Positions 57,458 to 64,000 of a stretch of DNA of 64,000 bases are shown here, piece after piece; position 1 is the first letter of the stretch, and every line of letters starts with the position of its first letter. The notes beneath the pieces are model-generated. The model did not search any database. It saw only the letters and a program-made list of their open reading frames with translations, and was not told where the DNA came from. A program made the translations under genes and the position numbers. Origin of the DNA: Bacteroidales bacterium UBA5382 (GTDB taxonomy: Bacteria; Bacteroidota; Bacteroidia; Bacteroidales; Dysgonomonadaceae); the NCBI GenBank assembly GCA_002409745.1, contig DHOU01000021.1:32359-96358 (forward strand). The letters are read 5' to 3'.

Positions 57458-59257
57458 TTATTTTTTCGACATCCGTTTCCGGTCGTTTTCGTCGAGGAAT
57501 ATTTTGCGCAAGCGCATCGACTTGGGTGTTACCTCTACATACTCGTCTTCTTTAATGTATTCCAACGCTTCTTCGAGGCTGAAAATGATGGGTGGCGTCA
57601 ACTGCGCTTTGTCATCGGTACCCGAAGCGCGCACGTTGGTCAGCTTTTTCGATTTCGTTATGTTCACCACCAAATCGCCCTCCTTGCTATGCTCGCCGAT
57701 AACCTGCCCGGCATAGACTTGCGTTTGCGGTTCGATAAAAAACTTGCCGCGGTCTTGCAGTTTGTCTAAGGCATAGGCATAGGCATTTCCCGATTCTCCG
57801 GCGATGATGGATCCGTTTTGTCTTTTCTCGATCGTTCCTTTCCACGGCTGGTATTCGAGGAAACGGTGCGCCATGATGGCCTCTCCGGCTGAGAGCGTGA
57901 GCACAATATTGTTCAGTCCGATAATTCCGCGAGAAGGAATGGTAAACTCGATATGCATGCGATTGCCTTTGCTTTCCATCGACAACATTTCGCCCTTTCG
58001 GCGGGTGATGACGTCGATGATTTTGCTGGCGTAATCTTCGGGAAGATTGACCGTTAACTGTTCAACAGGTTCGTAATCCTCGCCGGCGATTTGCTTGATG
58101 ATGACCTGTGGCTGTCCCACCTGCAATTCATAGCCTTCGCGGCGCATGGTTTCGATGAGGATCGACAAGTGCAGCACGCCGCGGCCGTAGACAATCCAGG
58201 TATCGGCATTGTCGGTTTCCTCCAGGCGCATGGCGAGGTTTTTGTCGAGCTCGCGAGTGAGGCGGTCGTGAATGTGGCGCGAAGTGACGAACTTGCCGTC
58301 TTGTCCGAAGAACGGCGAATTATTGATGGTGAATAACATCGACATGGTCGGTTCGTCGATGGCAATCGGGTCGAGCTGATCGGGGCGTTCGATGTCCGTA
58401 ATGGTGTCGCCGATGTCGAACGATTCGATGCCCACCAGTGCACAGATATCGCCCGACGAGACCTCTTCAACCTTTGTGCGGCCTAATCCCTCGAACACGT
58501 CGAGTTCCTTTATACGCGTTTTCAGGATGCTCCCGTCGCGCTTAAACAGAGCGTAGTCTTTGCCTTGCCGCAAGGTGCCGCGATGTACGCGCCCCACGGC
58601 GATACGTCCTACATAATTCGAATAATCGAGCGATGTGATGAGCATCTGCGGGTCGCCTTCCAGCGTTTTGGGCTGGGGAATATACTTCAGAATGGCATCG
58701 AGCAGCGGGAAGATGTTGTCGGACGGTTTTTTCCAATCTTCCGACATCCAGCCCTGTTTGGCCGAGCCGTAGAGGGTGGGGAAGTCAAGTTGTTCTTCGG
58801 TCGCTTCGAGGCTGAACATCAAGTCGAAAACTTCTTCCTGCACTTCTTCTGGCCGGCAATTGGGTTTATCGACTTTGTTGATGACTAAAATCGGTTTTAG
58901 ACCGATGGACAGGGCCTTTTGCAACACGAAACGGGTCTGGGGCATAGGGCCTTCGAAAGCGTCGACGACCAACAGGCAGCCGTCGGCCATGTTGAGTACG
59001 CGCTCCACCTCGCCGCCGAAGTCGGCGTGGCCGGGGGTGTCGATAATGTTTATTTTCGCATCTTTATATCGGATGGAGACATTTTTTGACAAGATTGTAA
59101 TGCCACGCTCGCGCTCCAAATCGTTGCTGTCGAGAATCAGCTCGCCGCTTTGTTGGTTGTCGCGAAACAAATGGCCTGCGAGGAGCATTTTATCCACCAA
59201 GGTGGTTTTACCGTGGTCGACGTGAGCGATAATGGCAATATTACGAATATTCTGCAT
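57458..59257 (-). CDS. typA: Ribosome-associated GTPase TypA/BipA
   Basis: Translational GTPase that aids 50S assembly and growth under stress. The 599-residue protein has G1 [15 protein letters not shown] (residues about 10-24), G2 ERGITI, G3 [21 protein letters not shown]4 NKVDK and the later EF-G-like domains, with the TypA-specific C-terminal region ([20 protein letters not shown] near 415 and [20 protein letters not shown] near 350). Length is close to E. coli BipA (607). It is alone on the minus strand with a promoter at 59284. Confidence 0.97.
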   Translation of the reverse strand: MQNIRNIAIIAHVDHGKTTLVDKMLLAGHLFRDNQQSGELILDSNDLERERGITILSKNVSIRYKDAKINIIDTPGHADFGGEVERVLNMADGCLLVVDAFEGPMPQTRFVLQKALSIGLKPILVINKVDKPNCRPEEVQEEVFDLMFSLEATEEQLDFPTLYGSAKQGWMSEDWKKPSDNIFPLLDAILKYIPQPKTLEGDPQMLITSLDYSNYVGRIAVGRVHRGTLRQGKDYALFKRDGSILKTRIKELDVFEGLGRTKVEEVSSGDICALVGIESFDIGDTITDIERPDQLDPIAIDEPTMSMLFTINNSPFFGQDGKFVTSRHIHDRLTRELDKNLAMRLEETDNADTWIVYGRGVLHLSILIETMRREGYELQVGQPQVIIKQIAGEDYEPVEQLTVNLPEDYASKIIDVITRRKGEMLSMESKGNRMHIEFTIPSRGIIGLNNIVLTLSAGEAIMAHRFLEYQPWKGTIEKRQNGSIIAGESGNAYAYALDKLQDRGKFFIEPQTQVYAGQVIGEHSKEGDLVVNITKSKKLTNVRASGTDDKAQLTPPIIFSLEEALEYIKEDEYVEVTPKSMRLRKIFLDENDRKRMSKK

Positions 59258-59283
59258 AGAAAAAATAATTTTTTTTTGAGGTG

Positions 59284-59291
59284 CAAAGATA
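59284..59291 (-). promoter_or_regulatory. -7 promoter element for typA
   Basis: TATCTTTG on the minus strand, 26 bases upstream of the ATG. Confidence 0.6.
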
Positions 59292-59480
59292 CTCTTTTTT
59301 CGCGAGAAGTGTAGATGCCCCGATCTGTTTTGTTTTTAGGAGAATAACGAATACGGCAGTCTAAACGAGCGCCGCATGGTTAAAAAAGCCGATTGTTCCG
59401 TCGAGTGTCCTTATTCTCTGCTTACTACCTGTTTTCTAAAACAAAAGCAGAGCGGTAATATAACTTTACAAAAAAAACGT

Positions 59481-59488
59481 TATATTTG
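59481..59488 (+). promoter_or_regulatory. -7 promoter element for the beta-barrel pair
   Basis: TATATTTG, 81 bases upstream of the first beta-barrel ATG. Confidence 0.5.
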
Positions 59489-59569
59489 CGGCCTATATAC
59501 ACAATCTCATCACGAACGTTGCGATAATAGACGTTCTTGGAGTGCATGCTTTATTAAAAATAGTAGGAT

Positions 59570-60169
59570 ATGAACACAAAAACTCTTCTAGTTGCCTTGT
59601 TCTGTTTGGCGTCGGCAACCGCTTTTTCACAAACCGAGAAAGGACGGTTTGTGGTGTCGGGAAAGACATCTCTCGATTTTTCTTATTCCGAAACGACCCT
59701 CAAGGGAAGCGTTTCCCCGGGCTTCGACACGTCCGACAATATGTCTAATTTCACTGTGACAGCCTCCGGGGGATATTTTGTCTTCGACGGATTTGCCCCC
59801 GACCTTCAGGTTTCGTTCACTTCGCAGGAAGATAAAGCCGACAATCGCCTGTCGCAGTTTACCGTTATGCCCGGAGCGATGTATTACCCCTTGAATAAGG
59901 GTATTGTCCGTCCTTTTGTGCAGGCGGGTATCGGGTATGTCAATGTGAGTATCAAAACCCCTTTGGATACCGGCGGAAAATACACGCAGTCTTATAACGG
60001 CTGGACGTGGGGCGGCGGTCTTGGAGCGTCTTTTTTTGTCAAAGAACACATTTCCATCGATCTGGCGGCTCAGTATGTGGCCATCAAAACAAGCTATTCG
60101 GGCGACTCGTCCCAGAAAATGAATATCGACGGATTTGCCGGCGTAGTCGGATTTTCACTTTATTTTTAA
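59570..60169 (+). CDS. Outer-membrane beta-barrel protein (first paralogue)
   Basis: Small outer-membrane barrel of the OmpA-like/PorT-like 8-strand type, 199 residues. Signal peptide KTLLVALFCLASATAFSQ, then TEKGRFVVSGKTSLDFSYSE and alternating amphipathic strands (FTVTASGGYFVFDGFAPDLQ; GIVRPFVQAGIGYVNVSIKT; GGGLGASFFVKEHISIDLAA), ending in an aromatic residue (VVGFSLYF) as needed for barrel insertion. It is about one third identical by eye to the next gene, 12 bases downstream, so they arose by tandem duplication. Function unknown; no ligand-binding domain is attached. Confidence 0.85.
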   Translation: MNTKTLLVALFCLASATAFSQTEKGRFVVSGKTSLDFSYSETTLKGSVSPGFDTSDNMSNFTVTASGGYFVFDGFAPDLQVSFTSQEDKADNRLSQFTVMPGAMYYPLNKGIVRPFVQAGIGYVNVSIKTPLDTGGKYTQSYNGWTWGGGLGASFFVKEHISIDLAAQYVAIKTSYSGDSSQKMNIDGFAGVVGFSLYF

Positions 60170-60181
60170 TTGCCGTATTGT

Positions 60182-60781
60182 ATGAAAAGCAAGATTTTTA
60201 TCGTTTTGTTGATGACCCTAATCCTGTCGGCCACGCTTTCGGCACAAACCGAAAAAGGGCAATGGATTATCGGGGGAAATGCTTCTTTGGATGTTACGTA
60301 TACCGAAGGGGGATTGTCGAACCAATCCGGCAAATCGGGCTATACCGTCTTGAACATCACTCCTGAGGCCGGTTATTTCGTGTTCGATAATTTTTCGGCC
60401 GGACTGTCGGGAAACTATGCCTACCGTTGGGACTTCGAGTCGGAGGATATGACCCTGTTGTCGCAATTCAAATACTACCTTTCGCAAAGCAACTGTCGCC
60501 CTTTTGTTAAGGCGAATGTCGGGTATCGCTATGCGAGTATATACGGCAATGACGGTTCCCTATTTAATAGTAAAGATATGGGAGGCGTTGTCTTTGGCGG
60601 CGGAATCGGCTGCGCTTTTTTCGTGAGCCGTACGATTTCGATCGACCTGGGCTTGCAGTACCTTCATTCTCATTTAACGCAGATGGGGATTACGTATGAT
60701 TTGGAGACCGATCGAACATTCGATTTTACAGCCAATAAGAACGACGTGAATGTATTCGTCGGCTTTTCTCTCTATTTGTAA
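60182..60781 (+). CDS. Outer-membrane beta-barrel protein (second paralogue)
   Basis: Second copy, 199 residues: signal peptide KIFIVLLMTLILSATLSAQ, then TEKGQWIIGGNASLDVTYTE, strand blocks LNITPEAGYFVFDNFSAGLS, NCRPFVKANVGYRYASIYG and GGGIGCAFFVSRTISIDLGL, ending VFVGFSLYL. The same block order (TEKG.., PEAGYFVFDxF.., RPFVxAxxGY.., GGGxGxxFFV..ISIDL) is seen in the gene before it. The ATG at 60182 is chosen because it starts the signal peptide; a start at 60170 would add four residues. Likely cotranscribed with its paralogue. Confidence 0.85.
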   Translation: MKSKIFIVLLMTLILSATLSAQTEKGQWIIGGNASLDVTYTEGGLSNQSGKSGYTVLNITPEAGYFVFDNFSAGLSGNYAYRWDFESEDMTLLSQFKYYLSQSNCRPFVKANVGYRYASIYGNDGSLFNSKDMGGVVFGGGIGCAFFVSRTISIDLGLQYLHSHLTQMGITYDLETDRTFDFTANKNDVNVFVGFSLYL

Positions 60782-60847
60782 GAGACACCCTGTTTTGAGA
60801 GCCTTCTCCTGTCTCACGGCTTAGGGCGGTTAGGCGGGAGTTGCTCT

Positions 60848-63001
60848 CTACAGATGATCGTCGAAGTAACGCGTGATATGCTCATGCAGATGCACACGGT
60901 CTTTCCCGATCATGTTATGCCCGTGCCCGGGATAGATGAAATAGTCGGGATGGGTGCCGGCGTTGATGGATGCTTTCAGGAATTGCAGGCTATTTTGCAA
61001 GACAACGGTAGGATCCTCATCGCCATGTATAATAAGCAGGCGGTCTTTCAGCTTACCGACCTTCGGGAGTAAACTCGTTTCGGCATAGCCTTCGGGATTT
61101 TCCTGCGGCGTATCCATGTATCGTTCGCCGTACATCACTTCGTAGTATTTCCAGTCGATTACCGGTCCGCCGGCCACACCGGCCTTGAATACGCCGGGAT
61201 GGCGGAGCAGGAGGTTTATCGTCATGAATCCGCCGTAGCTCCAGCCGTGAACACCCATCCGTTGGCGATCGACATAGGGTAATGCCTGTAGGAATTCCAC
61301 CCCTTTCATTTGGTCTTGCGACTCAACTACGCCTAAGCGCCGGTGCGTGACATTTTCAAAGTCGATACCCCGGTTGGAAGTGCCGCGGTTATCCATCACA
61401 AACACCAGATAACCTTTTTGCGCCATGTAGATTTCCCATCCGCGCGCGTCGTATTTCCAGCGGTTCGTGACCAGTTGCGAGTGAGGGCCGCCATAGACGT
61501 AAACCACCACGGGATAGCGGCGGGAGGCATCGAAGCCTGTGGGTTTCACCAGCCGGTAGTAGAGATCCGTTTGATTATCGGCGGCCTTTATCGTGCCTGC
61601 TTCCACCGACGGAATGACAAGCCCTTCAAACGGGTCGGCAGCCGATGCCAATTCCTGCCTTTTTCCCGAACCGGCAGCGATAAGCGCCGTGGCGCCCGGT
61701 TGGTCGTGCGCCGAATAGGTGTCGATGAAATAGCTGCCCGCACGGTTGATCTCTGTCGAATGGGTGCCGGGGGCGCGGGTATGCTGCTTGATGGCGCCGC
61801 CCGAAAGTTTCACGCTGAACAAATGGTTTTCGATGGGCGACGGCGCTGCGGCTTCGAACCATACGTTTTTACTTTTGGCGTCGAAACCCACGAGGCGTGT
61901 CACTTCCCACGGCCCTTTCGTCAGTTGCCGGATAAGACGTCCTCCGGTGTCATACAGGTAAAGGTGGCGGTATCCGTCGCGGCGGCTCTGCCAGATAAAT
62001 TGCCCGCCGTTGCCGGGCACGAAAACCGGAGGATATTCCGGCTCCACGTATTTGGCATGCGTTTCTTCGAAAAGCGTGGCGGAGAGGCTTCCCGAAACGG
62101 CCTCGTACCGTTTCAGCCACAGATGGTTCTGCCCGCGGTTTACTTCCGCGACATAGATGGCGTTGCTTTCCGTATTCCAGGCGATATTGGTAAAATAGCG
62201 GTCGGCGGGCTCGCCGGTTTGCAGATAGCGGGTCGTGCCGGTCTGTGTGTCGAAGACGCCGATCGTCACCTGATGGCTGGTCATGCCTGCCATGGGATAT
62301 TTCGTGTTTTTGAGCGTCGCTATCCGTGTCGATATATCTACCAACGGGTAGTCGGTGACCATGCTTTCATCCATGCGGTAAAAAGCCAGTTTTTTACTGT
62401 CGGGCGACCAAAAGAGGCCTCGGTCGATGCCGAATTCGTTTCGGTGTACCGCCTGTCCGTACACAATCGCTTTGTCTTTTTCATCGGAAACGGCAGTATG
62501 CTTGTTGTTTTGATCTTGGATATACAAGTTGTTGTCAATCGTATACGCCAATAAAGAGCCGTCGGGCGAAAGCCGGTGATGAGCGCTTCCCGGTGCAAAT
62601 GGGAAAAAACGCTCCGGTTTCGACTCTTCCAAATCGTATATTCCGATCCCTTTATCGGTGAAAAACCGCACGAACCGGTCGTTCTCTTTTTCAAATTCGA
62701 TATGAAAAACCTTTCCGTAATCATCCCGACGGTCTTTCGTTAAGTCTTTCAGATGGAACAGGAACGTTTGTTTCCCGGCATGGGCGGTATTTTTTGCCGC
62801 AAATACCGAATCGTTATGGATGCGTATCAGGCGGTCGCCCTGCCAGTGGAATTTTTCCGCGATATGCGGTTGGTAGGAGGAGAAGGTTTTTCCTCCGGGA
62901 ATGAGATCCTCTAATGTCAATGTCGAAACGGTTTGCTGCGCTTGTGCGCCAAACGAAATAATATAAGCCAGTATGAATAAGAAAGAAACGGTTCTTTGCA
63001 T
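60848..63001 (-). CDS. S9-family serine peptidase (dipeptidyl peptidase IV-like)
   Basis: Exported prolyl-type exopeptidase, 717 residues. Signal peptide TVSFLFILAYIISFGAQAQ, then an eight-bladed beta-propeller (DPPIV_N; for example FFPFAPGSAHHRLSPDGSLL and FWSPDSKKLAFYRMDESMVT) and the alpha/beta hydrolase domain with the catalytic Ser in GWSYGGFMT (near 587), Asp in HGDEDPTVV (near 660) and His in GHGHNM (near 694). The YGGPHSQLV and DNRGTSNRG loops match DPP IV and prolyl tripeptidyl peptidase of oral Bacteroidales. Likely role: stepwise release of di- or tripeptides from proline-containing peptides in the periplasm. Confidence 0.93.
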   Translation of the reverse strand: MQRTVSFLFILAYIISFGAQAQQTVSTLTLEDLIPGGKTFSSYQPHIAEKFHWQGDRLIRIHNDSVFAAKNTAHAGKQTFLFHLKDLTKDRRDDYGKVFHIEFEKENDRFVRFFTDKGIGIYDLEESKPERFFPFAPGSAHHRLSPDGSLLAYTIDNNLYIQDQNNKHTAVSDEKDKAIVYGQAVHRNEFGIDRGLFWSPDSKKLAFYRMDESMVTDYPLVDISTRIATLKNTKYPMAGMTSHQVTIGVFDTQTGTTRYLQTGEPADRYFTNIAWNTESNAIYVAEVNRGQNHLWLKRYEAVSGSLSATLFEETHAKYVEPEYPPVFVPGNGGQFIWQSRRDGYRHLYLYDTGGRLIRQLTKGPWEVTRLVGFDAKSKNVWFEAAAPSPIENHLFSVKLSGGAIKQHTRAPGTHSTEINRAGSYFIDTYSAHDQPGATALIAAGSGKRQELASAADPFEGLVIPSVEAGTIKAADNQTDLYYRLVKPTGFDASRRYPVVVYVYGGPHSQLVTNRWKYDARGWEIYMAQKGYLVFVMDNRGTSNRGIDFENVTHRRLGVVESQDQMKGVEFLQALPYVDRQRMGVHGWSYGGFMTINLLLRHPGVFKAGVAGGPVIDWKYYEVMYGERYMDTPQENPEGYAETSLLPKVGKLKDRLLIIHGDEDPTVVLQNSLQFLKASINAGTHPDYFIYPGHGHNMIGKDRVHLHEHITRYFDDHL

Positions 63002-63007
63002 AGGTTG

Positions 63008-63964
63008 TCAGAAGTGTTGTTCGGAAAGAGTTCGAAGGGTCGCATTATATTCGTCGATGATCGAGTGAACGACTTCTGCCGCCGGTGCGATTTCTGTTAT
63101 CAACGAAGCAATCTGTCCGATTTCGAGTTCACCTTCATTCAGGTCGCCTTCGAAGATGCCTTTTTTAGCGCGTCCACGGCCTAATAACGTCCGCAGTTCT
63201 TCTACGGGGGCTCCTTTATCTTCCAATTCCTGAACCTGCGTATAAAAATCATTTTTTATCAGCCGGGTAGGGCTGACTTTTTTCAGGGATAAAACGGTAT
63301 CGCCTTCTTGCAGGGAAATACATTTTTGTTTGAAGGCGTCACTGGCCGAACTCTCTTCGGTCAGGGCGAAGCGCGTACCGACCTGCGCTCCTTCGGCTCC
63401 TAAAGCGAAGACGGCCGCCATGGCCTGTCCGGTAGCGATTCCCCCGGCGGCGATCAACGGCAAGTCGATGGCCTTTCTCACATGGGGAAGCAGGGTGAGG
63501 GTGGTGGTTTCTTCGCGTCCGTTATGGCCTCCGGCTTCAAAACCTTCCGCCACCACGGCATCGACCCCGGCTTCGGCGCACTTCAGGGCGAATTTCGAAC
63601 TCGAAACGACATGCGCCACGATGATTCCTTCGGCTTTCAGTTTTCCCGTCCATGCTTTCGGATTGCCGGCCGAGGTGAAGACGATCGGGACTTTTTCTTC
63701 CATCACGATCTTCATAATCTCCTCAATTTGCGGATACATTAACGGAATGTTTACTCCGAAGGGTTTATCGGTGGCGGTCTTGCAGCGTTGGATGTGTTCG
63801 CGTAAGGTTTCGGGATACATCGATCCGGCACCCAGAAGGCCTAATCCGCCGGCATTGCTCACAGCCGAGGCCAAGCGCCATCCGCTGCACCAAACCATTC
63901 CTGCCTGGATAATCGGATAGCGGATACCGAAAAGGGCGGTTATTCTATTTTTGTTCTTGTTCAT
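63008..63964 (-). CDS. Nitronate monooxygenase / FabK-like flavoprotein
   Basis: FMN-binding TIM-barrel enzyme of the 2-nitropropane dioxygenase family, which includes nitronate monooxygenases and the enoyl-ACP reductase FabK. The 318 residues begin MNKNKNRITALFGIRYPIIQ followed by AGMVWCSGWRLASAVSNAGG, have PFGVNIPL near 69, VVAEGFEAGGHNGREETTTL (about 134-153; His in GGHNG is the usual catalytic base of this family) and LIAAGGIATGQAMAAVFALG near 171. The ATG at 63964 is preferred over one at 63982, which lies on the promoter element. The two functions cannot be told apart here. It is 6 bases from the S9 peptidase and probably shares its transcript. Confidence 0.87.
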   Translation of the reverse strand: MNKNKNRITALFGIRYPIIQAGMVWCSGWRLASAVSNAGGLGLLGAGSMYPETLREHIQRCKTATDKPFGVNIPLMYPQIEEIMKIVMEEKVPIVFTSAGNPKAWTGKLKAEGIIVAHVVSSSKFALKCAEAGVDAVVAEGFEAGGHNGREETTTLTLLPHVRKAIDLPLIAAGGIATGQAMAAVFALGAEGAQVGTRFALTEESSASDAFKQKCISLQEGDTVLSLKKVSPTRLIKNDFYTQVQELEDKGAPVEELRTLLGRGRAKKGIFEGDLNEGELEIGQIASLITEIAPAAEVVHSIIDEYNATLRTLSEQHF

Positions 63965-63979
63965 AGCTAATGTTTTTTG

Positions 63980-63987
63980 CAAAGTTA
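63980..63987 (-). promoter_or_regulatory. -7 promoter element for the flavoprotein and S9 peptidase genes
   Basis: TAACTTTG on the minus strand, 15 bases upstream of the ATG at 63964. Confidence 0.55.
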
Positions 63988-64000
63988 GGATTTTCTCTGA

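Noticed and set aside
61343..62554. Open frame of 403 codons on the plus strand
   Set aside because: Antisense of the S9 peptidase gene, which has a signal peptide and a full catalytic triad.

Overview
The window comes from a Bacteroidales chromosome, probably near Porphyromonas, Tannerella or Parabacteroides. The evidence is a SusC/SusD pair, a CreD protein, a HU-like protein of the long Bacteroidetes type, lysine synthesis through LL-DAP aminotransferase, an SOD that closely resembles my recollection of the P. gingivalis enzyme, and about thirty promoters with the Bacteroidetes -7 motif TAnnTTTG, some with a TTTG/TTG -33 box. No rRNA, prophage, complete insertion sequence or CRISPR array was seen.

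Layout. 1-8.4 kb is core: yaaA (5' end outside), aroA, a metal ABC permease, mfd, a CYTH protein and ilvE, with a possible small RNA at 6.6-6.73 kb. 8.5-12.9 kb is a decaying redox and regulator patch: hicB with a ruined hicA, an HxlR regulator divergent from a flavodoxin-fold oxidoreductase, an SDR, an aldo/keto reductase and a Crp-type regulator reduced to fragments, a nitroreductase, and a frameshifted quinone reductase. 13-20.9 kb holds an AAA/DUF234 ATPase, a zinc-ribbon membrane protein, a rod-shaped RNA, dnaG, a 21-bp tandem-repeat array, an ABC exporter pair and dapF. 21-31.8 kb has dapL, tRNA-Cys, radA behind an intact yefM-yoeB pair, tex, ybaK, two more deleted genes (a Crp regulator and a zeta-like kinase), aspartate kinase and an MFS transporter. 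32-44.6 kb has HU, creD, an antitoxin with a frameshifted RelE toxin, hflX, a strongly structured RNA, susC-susD, two EEP-family hydrolases and an aminotransferase. 44.7-64 kb has a 46-residue small ORF with its own promoter and terminator, tRNA-Ser, mltG, ribF, a DUF1080 lipoprotein, rsfS-ftsH, an exported-type SOD, the adk-obg-pgeF operon, lpxD, tRNA-Pro, a 41/42-bp repeat array, typA, two paralogous beta-barrels, an S9 peptidase and a nitronate-monooxygenase-like flavoprotein.

Two themes stand out. First, short accessory genes are broken again and again by internal deletions or homopolymer frameshifts while every core gene is intact. In three of four toxin-antitoxin loci the toxin is the broken part and the partner ORF survives. 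Second, intergenic regions carry independent-looking RNA units (promoter, strong fold and, in some cases, terminator) and several families of short tandem repeats, two of them placed directly in front of the aspartate-pathway genes dapL and aspartate kinase.
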